The notes under the pieces were generated by a model, which saw only the letters and a list, made by a program, of their open reading frames with translations, did no database searches and was not told where the DNA came from. From NCBI RefSeq assembly GCF_016863655.1, contig NZ_BOPH01000027.1, positions 1-64,000 of the forward strand: a DNA stretch of 64,000 nt, given 5' to 3'. The position numbers and the translations under genes were made by a program. Positions 13,874-23,702 of the stretch are shown in pieces (position 1 is the first letter of the stretch; each line of letters begins with the position of its first letter). Source of the DNA: Virgisporangium ochraceum (lineage in GTDB: Bacteria > Actinomycetota > Actinomycetes > Mycobacteriales > Micromonosporaceae).

Positions 13874-16672
13874 GAGCATCGACGCGGGTTTGTTGCCGGC
13901 CATGAGCGCGGCCCGGCCGCCGGTGAGCACGGCACCGGCCTGGATGGCCGGCAGCGGCCGGGAGAAGTAGTAGCCCTGCGCCCGTTCGCAGCCCATGCGC
14001 CGCAGCGCCAGGAACTGCTCCGAGTGCTCGATGCCCTCGGCCACCGTCGACATGCCGAGGCTCTGCCCGAGCTGGACGATCGTGCGCGCCAGCGTCGCGT
14101 CGTCGGACTGCTGCCCGAGCCGCTCGACGAACGAGCGGTCGATCTTCAGCGTGTCCACCGGGAACCGGCGCAGGTACGACAGCGACGAGTACCCGGTGCC
14201 GAAGTCGTCGATCGCCAGCTTGACGCCGATCGCCTTGAGCCGCGTCAACAGCGCCAGGTTCTCCTCGGTGTCGTTCATGACGACGCTCTCGGTCATCTCC
14301 AGGCACAGCCGTTCCGGCGCCAGGCCGCTCTCGGCGAGCACCCGCTCGACGATGTCGGCGAAGTCGTCCTGGCCGAACTGGCGGCCGGAGACGTTGACGG
14401 CCATGGTCATCGGCCGGTCGGGGCTGGCCCCGATCCACTCGGCGGCCTGCCGGCAGGCCTCGGTGAGCACCCACTGCCCGATCGGCAGGATCATCCCGGT
14501 CGCCTCGGCCAGCGAGACGAACTCGGCCGGCGGCACGAGGCCGCGGGTGGGGTGGCGCCAGCGCAGCAGCGCCTCGAACCCGACGACGGCGCCGTTGTCG
14601 AGCCGGATCGTCGGCTGGTAGTGCAGCTCGAACTCGTCGTTCTCCAGGGCCCGCCGCAGGTCGGCCTCCAGTTGCAGGCGGGCGATCAGGCCCGAGTGCA
14701 TCTGCGGGTCGTAGCTGGCGTAGCCGCCGGCGCCGGCCGCCTTCGCGTGGTACATGGCGAGGTCGGCGTTGCGCATGATCTGGTCGGTGTCCGACGCGTC
14801 GGCGCCGGCGACGGCGATGCCGATGCTGCCCCGGATGTGGATCTCCCGGTTCTCGATCGTCACCGGGTCCTCCATGCCGTCGATGACCCGCTGGGCGAAC
14901 TCCTCGGCGGCCGCCTGGTCGGGCACCGACTCGATGAGCACCGCGAACTCGTCGCCGCCGAAGCGGGCCACGGTGTCCTCGGGCCGCACGGCGGCGCTGA
15001 GCCGCTCGGCGACCTTGATGAGCAGGTCGTCGCCGGCCGCGTGGCCGAGGCTGTCGTTGACCTCCTTGAAGCCGTCGAGGTCGAGGAACAGCACGGCGAC
15101 CGTCGAGCCCTTCGGCCGGCGGACGAGCGCCTGCGTGACCCGGTCCTTGAACAGGGCGCGGTTGGCGAGCTTGGTGAGGGCGTCGTGGAACGCCTCGTGG
15201 ATGAGCTGGTCCTCCAGCTCCTTGCGCTCGCTGACGTCGCGGGTGTTGAGTACCAGGCCGTGCACGCTGGGGTCGTCGAGCAGGTTGGTCACGGTCATCT
15301 CGGCCTGGCGGATCCGCCCGTCGGCGTGCGGCAGCGGCACCTCGATCATCGTGTTCGCGTACGGGCGGCCGGTGAGCTTCTCCGCGGCGAGCCGCAGGCG
15401 CTGGGTCGCGTCGTCGTCGAGCAGCATGGTGAGCGGCTGACCGGTCAACGTCGACGCCTGGTGGCCGAAGACGCGGGTCACCGACTCGCTCTGGTACAGC
15501 ACGGTCAGCTCGGCGTCGACCACGGTGACCACGTCGGAGCTGTGCTGCACCAGCGCGTGGAAGCGCCGCTCGCTCGCCCGCAGCTGCGCGGTGCGGGCGG
15601 TCACCCGGGCCTCCAGGCCGCGGGTGAGCGCGCGGTTGTCGAGGAGACTGAGCACCTGCCGTCCCACGATCATCACGATCATGAGGGACCGGGTGACCGA
15701 CGCGAACGCGTCGACGTGCCCGGTGCGCAGCACCTCGACGGTGGTGGCGAACACCGAGAAGATCACGACGACGTACGGCATCATCTGCGCGATCGGGCGC
15801 CCGTCGGTGGGCTTGCGGTGGGCACTGATGCGGCTCTCCACCGGGCACAGTGCCGCGAGCACGATCAGCGTGAAGCCGGCGAACCAGCCGAGGTCGGTGA
15901 TCGCGCCCGACTGGTACTGACCGGTCATGGTCAGGTAGGCGTAGCCGCTGTCGGCGACGGCGAACGTCACGACGCCGGCGCCGATGAGCGTCAGCGGCAT
16001 CGGGACGGCACCGGCCTGGCGCATCCGGGCGACCATGTAGAACACGATCGTCACGATCACCAGGTCGCCGAGCGGGTAGGCGAGGCTGATCGCGAGCGTT
16101 CCCTCGGTCTCGGGACCGGCGGACAGCATCGGCTGCACCAGCAGCGCCCAGCTCACCAGCAGCAGCGCGGCGGCGACCACGAGCCCGTCGAGCACCGTGC
16201 GCACCTTGTTCGCCATGTTCTGCGCGCCGGTCGGCACCATGAGCAGCCCGGCGCCGAGCAGCGGGATCATGCCGAGATAGCCGAGGTCGGCCAGCGACGG
16301 CAGCGGCACATCCTCGCCCAGCACCGACTCGTAGTAGACGTAGGCGCCCTGGCCGAGGGCCCAGGAGAGCGGACCGGCGCCGATCAGCACGAGCGCGAGC
16401 CGGTCGCGGCCGGTCCGCTTGTTCAGGCCGACGGTCAGGCACGCGGTGGCCGCGGTGACGGCGGCGAGGATCAGGGCGACGTTCGACACGGTCTGGGTGA
16501 CCAGCGGGCCGCCCAGACCGAACGTGAACCAGACCGCCAGCACGAAGGTGGCGACGATGGCCGCCAGCCAGAGCCGGCGGTACCCGGGCGTCGGGGCGAC
16601 GTCGTGCACGAGTCCGCGTACCGCGACGTACCAGTGCGGCGCGCGGCCGGCGGTGGTTCCAGTGCTCGCCAT
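13847..16672 (-). CDS. Membrane-bound PAS-GGDEF-EAL cyclic-di-GMP protein
   Basis: A 941-residue membrane sensor. Residues ~30-370 hold about 9-10 transmembrane helices, a PAS domain follows (~385-500), then a GGDEF domain with intact RFGGDEF and an EAL domain with GFEALLRW, NVSGRQF, LEMTESV and DFGTGYSSL. Both domains look catalytically competent, so it could make and degrade cyclic-di-GMP with the balance set by the sensor parts. The C-terminal codons are duplicated beyond the stop. The gene is isolated by about 110-bp gaps on both sides. Confidence 0.9.
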   Translation of the reverse strand: MASTGTTAGRAPHWYVAVRGLVHDVAPTPGYRRLWLAAIVATFVLAVWFTFGLGGPLVTQTVSNVALILAAVTAATACLTVGLNKRTGRDRLALVLIGAGPLSWALGQGAYVYYESVLGEDVPLPSLADLGYLGMIPLLGAGLLMVPTGAQNMANKVRTVLDGLVVAAALLLVSWALLVQPMLSAGPETEGTLAISLAYPLGDLVIVTIVFYMVARMRQAGAVPMPLTLIGAGVVTFAVADSGYAYLTMTGQYQSGAITDLGWFAGFTLIVLAALCPVESRISAHRKPTDGRPIAQMMPYVVVIFSVFATTVEVLRTGHVDAFASVTRSLMIVMIVGRQVLSLLDNRALTRGLEARVTARTAQLRASERRFHALVQHSSDVVTVVDAELTVLYQSESVTRVFGHQASTLTGQPLTMLLDDDATQRLRLAAEKLTGRPYANTMIEVPLPHADGRIRQAEMTVTNLLDDPSVHGLVLNTRDVSERKELEDQLIHEAFHDALTKLANRALFKDRVTQALVRRPKGSTVAVLFLDLDGFKEVNDSLGHAAGDDLLIKVAERLSAAVRPEDTVARFGGDEFAVLIESVPDQAAAEEFAQRVIDGMEDPVTIENREIHIRGSIGIAVAGADASDTDQIMRNADLAMYHAKAAGAGGYASYDPQMHSGLIARLQLEADLRRALENDEFELHYQPTIRLDNGAVVGFEALLRWRHPTRGLVPPAEFVSLAEATGMILPIGQWVLTEACRQAAEWIGASPDRPMTMAVNVSGRQFGQDDFADIVERVLAESGLAPERLCLEMTESVVMNDTEENLALLTRLKAIGVKLAIDDFGTGYSSLSYLRRFPVDTLKIDRSFVERLGQQSDDATLARTIVQLGQSLGMSTVAEGIEHSEQFLALRRMGCERAQGYYFSRPLPAIQAGAVLTGGRAALMAGNKPASMLAPAPVAAA

Positions 16673-16783
16673 CGACGGTCTCCGGTCCGGGGGAGGCCCG
16701 GCCCGGACGGTGGGGTCCGGGCTCGGGTGCGCTGCTGCGCACCACGGAGATCGGACCGCGGCGGTTCTACGTGAGGGGTTCTC

Positions 16784-17779
16784 TCAGACGTCGATGAGTA
16801 CCTTGCCCACGGCGCCGGCCTCCACGGCATCGTGCGCCGCGGCCGTCTCGTCGAGTGTGTACCGGTGAACGGGCAACGGTGTCAGCCGACCGGCTCTGAG
16901 CGCCGCCGTGACGTCGGAGGCCGCGCGCCGCAGCGCCTCCTCCGGCACCGTGTACAACATCATGAACCGCAGCACCAGGTTCCGGAACATGAGCTCGCGG
17001 ACGGTCAGCTCCGGCTTCCGGGCGTCGGCGGCGTACGTGACGATCGTCGCGTTCGGCGCCGCGACGGCCAGGTCGAGAGCCAGGTTCGCGGCGAGGTTCA
17101 CCTCGATGATCCGGCCGACGCCGTCGGGCGCGAGCTCCCGGATCCGCCCGGCCGGGTCGTCACCCCGGTAGTTGACGACGTGGTGCGCGCCGGCCGCCGT
17201 CGCCAGCTCGCCCTTCTCCGGGCCGCTCACGGTGCTGATCACCGTCGCGCCGGCGGCCCGCGCCAGCTCGATCGCGTAGTGCCCCACGGCACCGGCCCCG
17301 CCGTGCACCAGCACCGTGGATGGCAGGTCCCCATCTGCGCTCGAGCCGGCTGTTTCGCCTCCGGCGAAGAGACACCGGTGGGCGGTCATCGCCGGGACAC
17401 CGAGGCTCGCGCCCAGGTCGAAGGAGACCCCGTCGGGCAGCGGCACCGCCCGCTCGGCCGGCACCACGCTGTACTCGGCCGCGGTGCCGTACGGGTTGCG
17501 CCACGCCGCCAGGTACAGCCACACCCGCTCGCCGACGCGCGACCCGTCGACGCCCGCGCCGACCCGGTCGACGACGCCCGCCCCGTCCTGGTTGGGCACC
17601 TGGAAGTCACCCCGCGGCAACGGGGTCGCTCCCGACCTGCTCTTCCAGTCGGTGGGGTTCACGCCCGACACCGCCATCCGCACCCGGACCTGGCCCGGAC
17701 CCGGCTCCGGCGTGGGAACGTCCTCGATCCGCAGCACCTCGGCCGAGGGCCCGGTGGAACGGAAGACCGCTGCGCGCAT
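16784..17779 (-). CDS. NADPH:quinone oxidoreductase-like protein (zinc-free medium-chain reductase)
   Basis: A 331-residue medium-chain dehydrogenase/reductase. The substrate-side domain has VSGVNPTDWKSR and NQDGAGVVDRVG, and the NADPH fold has VHGGAGAVGHYAIELARAAGATVISTV. It lacks the catalytic and structural zinc Cys sets of alcohol dehydrogenases, so it belongs with quinone reductases and enoyl-reductase-like enzymes. AGGAGG lies just ahead of the ATG, and the dyad GGGTGA-AC-TCACCC at 17800-17813 lies in its promoter region. Confidence 0.85.
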   Translation of the reverse strand: MRAAVFRSTGPSAEVLRIEDVPTPEPGPGQVRVRMAVSGVNPTDWKSRSGATPLPRGDFQVPNQDGAGVVDRVGAGVDGSRVGERVWLYLAAWRNPYGTAAEYSVVPAERAVPLPDGVSFDLGASLGVPAMTAHRCLFAGGETAGSSADGDLPSTVLVHGGAGAVGHYAIELARAAGATVISTVSGPEKGELATAAGAHHVVNYRGDDPAGRIRELAPDGVGRIIEVNLAANLALDLAVAAPNATIVTYAADARKPELTVRELMFRNLVLRFMMLYTVPEEALRRAASDVTAALRAGRLTPLPVHRYTLDETAAAHDAVEAGAVGKVLIDV

Positions 17780-17799
17780 CGATCGCCTCCTGGATCACG

Positions 17800-17813
17800 G
17801 GGTGAACTCACCC
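17800..17813. promoter_or_regulatory. Short dyad in the promoter of the quinone oxidoreductase gene
   Basis: GGGTGA-AC-TCACCC is a 6-bp perfect inverted repeat about 20 nt upstream of the start of the minus-strand oxidoreductase gene and about 100 nt from the divergent CBM48 gene. It could be an operator; no regulator is encoded next to it. Confidence 0.4.
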
Positions 17814-17914
17814 TAACGGGGTCTGTTCAGGCCGGCCGCACGGCGTGTCGCGACCGGACGTGAAACCTGAGGCGACCACCATTGTCCCCGGTGGACCCCG
17901 CTTGAGGAGGCGCG

Positions 17915-18190
17915 ATGATCCGTCGTTCCCGACTGTTCGGCTCGAAGACCAGGGTGACGTTCAGCCTGCCCGCCGACGACGGCCCCGGTGTCGTCAGCGT
18001 CGTCGGCACGTTCAACGACTGGACGCCCGGCCGGCACCAACTGCAGCCGCGGCGTGACGGCACCCGGAGCGTGTCGGTGACCCTGCCGCCCGGCGAGCAC
18101 CGGTTCCGGTACCTGGGCTCCGGTGGCCGCTGGTTCGACGACCACGGTGCCGACCTGGTCGACCCGGCGGGCTGCACGCTGCGCGTGTAG
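17915..18190 (+). CDS. Isoamylase early-set (CBM48/AMPK-beta-like) mini-protein
   Basis: A 91-residue protein consisting almost only of a glycogen-binding-type early-set beta-sandwich: KTRVTFSLP, VVSVVGTFNDWTPG with the family FNDW motif, and GEHRFRYLGSGGRWFDD. Such stand-alone domains are common in actinobacteria and are presumed to bind alpha-glucans; no catalytic domain is attached. GAGGAGG precedes the ATG. It has no signal peptide, so it should be cytoplasmic. Confidence 0.8.
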   Translation: MIRRSRLFGSKTRVTFSLPADDGPGVVSVVGTFNDWTPGRHQLQPRRDGTRSVSVTLPPGEHRFRYLGSGGRWFDDHGADLVDPAGCTLRV

Positions 18191-18217
18191 CACAGATGTT
18201 CGAGTAGGCTGGCGGGC

Positions 18218-18838
18218 ATGACCCCTGCCCGTCAGCCCTCGATGTTCGACCTGGTCGAGTCGGCGACCCTCGGGCCGCTGGCGCCGGAGCGGCACCGGCT
18301 GACCCGCGGCGCCTGGGTCGACCACCTGCCGGGGTGGGTGCGGGGATCCGAGGCGGTGCTCGACGTGCTGCTGGGCATCGACTGGCGGGCCGAGCGCCGG
18401 GTCATGTACGACGACGAGGTGGCCGTCCCCCGGCTGCTGCGCTGGTACGGCGGCGACGAGCGGCTGCCGCACGACGTCCTCACCGAGGCCCGCGAGCGCC
18501 TCACCGCCCACTACGCCGCCGAGTTGGGCGAGCCGTTCGTCACCGCGGGCATGTGCCTGTACCGCGACGGGCGCGACAGCGTCGCCTGGCACGGTGACAC
18601 CAAGGGCCGCTCCTCCCACTCCGACACCATGGTCGCGATCGTGTCGTTCGGTGCGCCCCGCCCGCTGCTGCTGCGGCCCCGCGGCGGCGGGAACAGCATC
18701 CGGTTCCCGCTGGGTCACGGCGACCTCGTCGTGATGGGCGGGTCGTGCCAGCGCACCTGGGAGCACGCGGTTCCGAAGACCGCCCGGCCGGTCGGTCCGC
18801 GGGTCAGCGTGCAGTTCCGGCCCGCCGGGGTGGCGTGA
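18218..18838 (+). CDS. AlkB-like 2-oxoglutarate/Fe(II)-dependent dioxygenase
   Basis: A 206-residue DNA/RNA-repair-type dioxygenase. The iron facial triad is visible as WHGD (His125, Asp127) and WEHAVPKT (His183), and the 2-oxoglutarate-binding arginines lie in RVSVQFR near the C-terminus (Arg195, Arg201). MCLYRDGRDSVAWHGDT is the conserved active-site strand. It would oxidatively remove alkyl groups such as 1-methyladenine and 3-methylcytosine. It starts 28 bp after the CBM48 gene and may share its transcript. Confidence 0.85.
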   Translation: MTPARQPSMFDLVESATLGPLAPERHRLTRGAWVDHLPGWVRGSEAVLDVLLGIDWRAERRVMYDDEVAVPRLLRWYGGDERLPHDVLTEARERLTAHYAAELGEPFVTAGMCLYRDGRDSVAWHGDTKGRSSHSDTMVAIVSFGAPRPLLLRPRGGGNSIRFPLGHGDLVVMGGSCQRTWEHAVPKTARPVGPRVSVQFRPAGVA

Positions 18839-18962
18839 GCGGGCCGTGAGTCCCGTGTGAACGATCACGCTGCGCGGTCGGCGCCTGTGGCGCCCGTTGC
18901 TAGTGTGGGCTTCTTCTGGGATTTTGCGGCTGCCTGGCGAGCTTGGGGTTTGTTTGTCCGCA

Positions 18963-21782
18963 ATGGAGTTCAGGGTTCTCGGTCCGGTGGAGGTGTGGGC
19001 CGGCACGAGGCGGATCGACGCGGGTCCGCCGCGCCAGCGCGGGATCCTGGCGGCGCTGGCGGTCGACGCCGGGCGCCCGGTCGCGATGGAGACCGTCGTC
19101 GACCGGGTGTGGGGACCGGCGGCCTCGGCGCGGACGCGGCACACCCTGCACGTGTACGTCGGTCGCATCCGTCGCATGCTCGACGAGGCGTCCGGCACCC
19201 GGCTGCTGCTCCGGTCGGGTGGCTACGTCCTCGACACCGACCCCGACACCGTCGACGCGGCACGGTTCCGGCGGTTGCTGCTCGCCGCCCGCGACGCGGG
19301 GCTCACCGACGAGGCCCGGGCGGCCACGCTGCGCGAGGCGCTCGACCTGTGGCGCGGCTCGCCGCTGGCCGACGTGCCCGGCGAGTGGGCCGACCGGGTC
19401 CGGGAGGGCTGGGAGCGGCGGCGGGTCGACGCCGTCGTGGCGTGGGCGCAGGTGGAGCTGCGGCTCGGCCGCGCCGACCACGTGCTGGCGACGGTCGGGG
19501 AGCTGGTCACCGAGCATCCGCTGGTCGAGCCGCTGGTGGCGGTGAGGATGCGGGCGCTGGTCGCGGCCGGGCGGGGCGCCGAGGCGCTCGACGCGTACGA
19601 GCGGGCCCGGCGGCAGCTCGTCGAGCAGCTCGGCGCCGACCCGGGCCCCGAGCTGCGGGACCTGCACCAGGGCCTGCTCCGCGGCGACCTCGAGCCGGCG
19701 GAGTCCGCGCCGGTGGCACCGGCGGTGCCGTCGGCCCGACCGGGCACGGCGCCGCCCGCGGCGGTCGACTCCGCCGTACCGGCGCAGCTGCCCCTGGACG
19801 TGTTCGGCTTCACCGGCCGCGCCGACGAGCTCGCCCACCTCGACGCGATCCTGGCCACCGCAGAGGAGCAGCGCACGGCAATGGTCATCGCGGTGCTCGC
19901 CGGGTCGGCCGGGGCGGGCAAGACCTCGCTCGCGGTCCACTGGGCGCACCGGATGCGCGACCGGTTCCCCGACGGTCAGCTGTACGTCAACCTGCGCGGG
20001 TTCGACCCGACCGGCGCCGCGGTGACGCCGGCCGAGGCGATGCGCGGGTTCCTCGACGCGCTCGACGCGCCGCCCGACCGCATCCCGGCGGGGCTCACCG
20101 GCCAGACCGGCCTCTACCGCAGCATGCTCACCGGCCGCCGGGTGCTGGTGGTGCTCGACAACGCCCGCGACGCCGGCCAGGTGCGCCCGCTGCTGCCCGG
20201 CACGCCCGGCTGCTTCGTGCTGATCACCAGCCGCGACCAGCTGCGCGGGCTGGTCGCGGCCGAGGGTGCGCACCCGGTCGCCGTGGGGCAGCTGGCCGAC
20301 GACGAGGCGCGCCAGCTGCTCACGCGGCGGATCGGCCCGGCCCGGGTGTCGGCCGACCCGGCGGCCGTCGACGCGATCATCCGCGGGTGCGCGCGGCTGC
20401 CGCTGGCGCTCGCCGTCGTCGCGGCGCGCGCGGTGACCAACCCGGGGTTCCCGCTCTCGGCGGTCGCCGGTGAGCTGCGTGACGCCCGTACCGACCTCGA
20501 CGCGTTCGCCGACGGCGACCTGGCCACCGACGTCCGCACGGTGTTCTCGTGGTCGTACCGGACCCTCCGCCCGGCCGCGATGCGGCTGTTCCGGCTGCTC
20601 GGGCTGCACTCGGGCCCCGACGTCACCGCCGGTGCCGCCGCCTCGCTCGCCGGGCTCGGCCTGCGCGAGACCGAGGACCTGCTCACCGAGCTGTGCCGGG
20701 CGCAGATGGTCAGCGAGCACCTGCCCGGCCGGTTCACGTTCCACGACCTGCTGCGCGCGTACGCCTCGGAGCTGTCCCGGTCACACGACTCCGCGCCGGA
20801 CCGTTCGGCGGCCGTCCGCCGGCTGCTGGACCATTACCTGCACTCGGCCGTCGACGCCAACCGCCGGCTGGACCCCAACCGCGAACCGATCCCGCTCGTC
20901 CCGATGAGCGAGGGTGCCCGCCACGACACCGTCGAGACTGCCGACGAGGCGATGGCCTGGTTCGCGCTGGAGCACCCGTCGCTGCTCGCCGCCGTGCGGC
21001 AGGCCGACGAGGCCGGCCTCGACGCGCACGCCTGGCAGCTGCCGTGGGCGCTGTCGACGTTCAACGACCGGCAGGGGCACTGGGTCGACCAGATCACGAT
21101 CATGCGGATCGCGCTCGACGCCACGCGGCGCGCCGGCGACCCGCGCGCCCGGGCGGTGGTCCACCGCGGGCTGGCGCTGATCTTCAGCCGGCTGGCCCGC
21201 TACGACGAGGCCGACGTGCACTGCCGGCACGCGCTGGAGATCTACCGCACGCTCGACGACCCGGTGGGCCAGGCGCTGTCGTACCAGAACCTGTCCTGGG
21301 TCGCCGGCCGGCAGCTGCGCAACGACGAGGGGCTGGCCTACGCGCAGAAGGCGCTGCCCCTGTTCCGGTCGACGGGCAACACGTCGGGCCAGGCGAGCAC
21401 GCTCAACGACATCGGCTGGTTCCACTGCATGCTCGGCGCCTACGAGGAGGCGCTGCCCGCGTGCCGCGAGGCGCTGTCGCTGTTCGAGAAGGTGGACAAC
21501 AGCGCCGCGCAGGCCAACACGTGGGACAGCATCGGTTACGCCCACCACTGCCGGGGCGACCACGCCGAGGCCGTCGCCTCGTACGAGTACGCCTACGAGC
21601 TGTTCCTCGAGCTCGGCGACCTGTACGGCCAGGCGGAGACCCTCGACCACCTCGGCGACACCTACCTGGCGACCGGCGAGGTCGACCGGGCCCGGGAGGT
21701 GTGGGAGCGGGCCCTGTCGACGATGGAGGAGCTCCACCACGCCGACGCGGCCCAGATCCGGGCGAAGCTGCGCAGGTTGTAG
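18963..21782 (+). CDS. SARP/AfsR-type regulator with NB-ARC and TPR domains
   Basis: A 939-residue regulator: N-terminal OmpR-like winged helix (MEFRVLGPVEV to about 95), bacterial transcriptional activation domain (to about 245), an NB-ARC ATPase from about 290 with Walker A VLAGSAGAGKTSLAVHWA, and C-terminal tetratricopeptide repeats (QALSYQNLSWVAGRQLRNDEGL, NTWDSIGYAHHCRGDHAEAV). AfsR-type proteins activate secondary-metabolism genes. The ATG at 18963 starts the winged helix; an open frame 22 codons longer begins in the promoter region. No biosynthetic cluster adjoins it, so its targets are probably elsewhere. Confidence 0.9.
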   Translation: MEFRVLGPVEVWAGTRRIDAGPPRQRGILAALAVDAGRPVAMETVVDRVWGPAASARTRHTLHVYVGRIRRMLDEASGTRLLLRSGGYVLDTDPDTVDAARFRRLLLAARDAGLTDEARAATLREALDLWRGSPLADVPGEWADRVREGWERRRVDAVVAWAQVELRLGRADHVLATVGELVTEHPLVEPLVAVRMRALVAAGRGAEALDAYERARRQLVEQLGADPGPELRDLHQGLLRGDLEPAESAPVAPAVPSARPGTAPPAAVDSAVPAQLPLDVFGFTGRADELAHLDAILATAEEQRTAMVIAVLAGSAGAGKTSLAVHWAHRMRDRFPDGQLYVNLRGFDPTGAAVTPAEAMRGFLDALDAPPDRIPAGLTGQTGLYRSMLTGRRVLVVLDNARDAGQVRPLLPGTPGCFVLITSRDQLRGLVAAEGAHPVAVGQLADDEARQLLTRRIGPARVSADPAAVDAIIRGCARLPLALAVVAARAVTNPGFPLSAVAGELRDARTDLDAFADGDLATDVRTVFSWSYRTLRPAAMRLFRLLGLHSGPDVTAGAAASLAGLGLRETEDLLTELCRAQMVSEHLPGRFTFHDLLRAYASELSRSHDSAPDRSAAVRRLLDHYLHSAVDANRRLDPNREPIPLVPMSEGARHDTVETADEAMAWFALEHPSLLAAVRQADEAGLDAHAWQLPWALSTFNDRQGHWVDQITIMRIALDATRRAGDPRARAVVHRGLALIFSRLARYDEADVHCRHALEIYRTLDDPVGQALSYQNLSWVAGRQLRNDEGLAYAQKALPLFRSTGNTSGQASTLNDIGWFHCMLGAYEEALPACREALSLFEKVDNSAAQANTWDSIGYAHHCRGDHAEAVASYEYAYELFLELGDLYGQAETLDHLGDTYLATGEVDRAREVWERALSTMEELHHADAAQIRAKLRRL

Positions 21783-21791
21783 CGTGCGGCC

Positions 21792-22670
21792 ATGACAGAC
21801 ACGGTCGCGGTCGTCGGTACCGGGAACATGGGCGCGGCGATGGTCGCGCGGTTGCGCGCTCACGGGCGTCCCGTCGTGGTCTTCAACCGCTCCCCCGACC
21901 GTGCCGCCGCCGTCGCGGCCCGCACCGGCGCGGAGGTCGCGACCTCCGCGCGGGAGGCCGCGGCGTCCGCCGGGGTCGTGCTGGTCTCGTTGGCGGACGA
22001 CGCCGCGGTGGTCGCCGTGTACGGGGACCTCGTGAGCGGGCTGCGCCCCGGCACCGTCGTCGTGGAGACGAGCACGGTGAGCCCGCAGACCGTGCGTGCC
22101 CTCGCCGCACCCGTGCGCGACGCCGGTGCCGCGCTGCTCGACGGACCGGTGTCGGGAAGCGTGCCGGTGGTCGAGCGCGGCGAGCTGACGGTGCTCGTCG
22201 GCGGCGACGCGGCGGCGCTCGACACGGCGCGGCCGGCGCTCGACACGTTCGCGTCGACGGTGCTGCACCTCGGGCCGCTCGGTGCCGGCGCCACGATGAA
22301 GCTCGTCGTCAACGGTGTCGTCCATGCGCTCAACCAGGCCGTGTCGGAAGCGCTGGTGCTGGCCGAGAAGGCGGGCGTCGACCGGCACGCCGCGTACGGG
22401 GTGTTCACGTCCAGCGCCGTCGCGGCACCGTTCGTGCGGTACAAGCAGGCGGCGTTCGAGGACCCCGACGGCACGCCCGTGGCGTTCCGGCTCGACCTGG
22501 TGGCGAAGGACCTCGCGCTGCTGGCCGAGCTGGCCGCGGCGCACGGCGCCCGCATGGACCAGGCCGACACGAACCGCCGGCTGGTCGGGGAGGCGCTGGC
22601 GGCGGGCTTCGCCGACCGCGACATCAGCGCCATGGCCGCGTTCCTCCGCCGTTCCTACGACAGCGCGTGA
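21792..22670 (+). CDS. NAD(P)-dependent beta-hydroxyacid dehydrogenase-like protein
   Basis: A 292-residue 3-hydroxyisobutyrate-dehydrogenase family protein. The N-terminal Rossmann motif VAVVGTGNMGAAMVARL, the substrate motif DGPVSGSVPVVERGELTVLVGG (about 119-140) and the catalytic-Lys helix GAGATMKLVVNGVVHALNQAVSEAL are all present. This family reduces or oxidises beta-hydroxyacids, and some members act as imine reductases. It follows the SARP gene by 9 bp and may be co-transcribed. Its end overlaps a convergent transporter gene by 16 bp. Confidence 0.85.
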   Translation: MTDTVAVVGTGNMGAAMVARLRAHGRPVVVFNRSPDRAAAVAARTGAEVATSAREAAASAGVVLVSLADDAAVVAVYGDLVSGLRPGTVVVETSTVSPQTVRALAAPVRDAGAALLDGPVSGSVPVVERGELTVLVGGDAAALDTARPALDTFASTVLHLGPLGAGATMKLVVNGVVHALNQAVSEALVLAEKAGVDRHAAYGVFTSSAVAAPFVRYKQAAFEDPDGTPVAFRLDLVAKDLALLAELAAAHGARMDQADTNRRLVGEALAAGFADRDISAMAAFLRRSYDSA

Positions 22671-23617
22671 GTCGCGAGGATCCAGGCCGGGCCCGTCACC
22701 ACGAACGCGAGCGTCGACGCGACGATCGCGGCCGTGGTCTCGGCTTCCAGGGCCTTGTACCGCTGGGCGAACAGCAGCGCGTTCGAGCCGATCGGCAGCG
22801 CCGCGAACAGCACCGTGACCTCGAGCGCGATGCCACGCACGCCGGCCGCGTACGCCACGCCCAGCACCAGCGCGGGCATCAGAACCAGCTTCGCCGCGCC
22901 GAGCCACAGCGCCGGCCACCCGACGCCCGTGACGCCGTAGTGCGCCAGCGACAACCCGATCAGCACCAGGCAGACCGGCACGACGCCCTGGCCGAGCGTC
23001 TGCAGCACGTCGTCGACGGGGTCCGGTATCCGTAGGTTCGTGACGTTCCACACCAGCCCGACGATCACCGGCAGCACCACGGGGTGCAGCACGGTGCGCT
23101 TCGCGGTCGTGAACGCCGTCGACAGCACCGAGCCGCCGCGGGTGGTGTCGGCCCGGGCCAGGTCGAGCTCGACGAGAACGGTCAGGATCGTCAACAGCGT
23201 CAACGCGTGCACGCTGACGATCGCCACGTGTACGGCGAGGCCCTCGTCGCCGAAGATGCCGACGACGACCGGGATCCCGAGCTGGACGCTGTTGCTGAAC
23301 GTCACCGAGATCGCGCGGATGCCGGGACCGGCGACGGGATCCTCCGGCGTGCGCCGGTACCGCTGCCACAGGTACACCACGAACAGCAGGCCGACCGTCG
23401 GCCCGAAGTAGACGAGGATGACCACCCACGGCAGGTCGCCGAGGTCGATGGTGGCGGTCAGCCGGAACAGCAGCGCCGGTGTCAGGATGTAGAACGCGAC
23501 AGCGGTGAGCGCCTCCAGCGGCTGCTCGCCCCGGAGCAGCCGCGTGCGGCCGAACCCGTAGCCGATCGCGATGACGGCGAAGATCGCGGCGAGCCGCGCG
23601 ATGATCACCGTCGTCAC
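22655..23617 (-). CDS. AEC (auxin efflux carrier) family transporter
   Basis: A 320-residue membrane protein with about ten hydrophobic helices in the two-bundle AEC pattern: IFAVIAIGYGFGRTRLL, AFYILTPALLFRL, ISVTFSNSVQLGIPVVVGIFGDEG (the conserved N..N.gf/lP core), then LPIGSNALLFAQRY and a closing hydrophobic helix. Bacterial members transport malate, malonate or other carboxylates. It ends inside the convergent dehydrogenase gene, whose hydroxyacid product could be its substrate (speculative). Confidence 0.85.
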   Translation of the reverse strand: MTTVIIARLAAIFAVIAIGYGFGRTRLLRGEQPLEALTAVAFYILTPALLFRLTATIDLGDLPWVVILVYFGPTVGLLFVVYLWQRYRRTPEDPVAGPGIRAISVTFSNSVQLGIPVVVGIFGDEGLAVHVAIVSVHALTLLTILTVLVELDLARADTTRGGSVLSTAFTTAKRTVLHPVVLPVIVGLVWNVTNLRIPDPVDDVLQTLGQGVVPVCLVLIGLSLAHYGVTGVGWPALWLGAAKLVLMPALVLGVAYAAGVRGIALEVTVLFAALPIGSNALLFAQRYKALEAETTAAIVASTLAFVVTGPAWILATHALS

Positions 23618-23702
23618 CGGGCCAGCCTACGAGGGGCCGGCGCGATCTTCAGTGATGCGGATCCTAGGTCCGGCGGTCCCCGGTCTGCGACGATCCCCGG
23701 TG

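Noticed and set aside
12263..16774. 1503-codon open frame on the plus strand
   Set aside because: It is antisense to the decarboxylase and GGDEF-EAL genes, its product is an Arg/Gly/Ala/His-rich composition typical of shadow frames in GC-rich DNA, and no domain is recognisable.
18897..21782. Upstream start for the SARP gene
   Set aside because: The additional 22 residues lie in promoter-like sequence, and SARP proteins begin at or just before the MEFRVLGPVEV strand.
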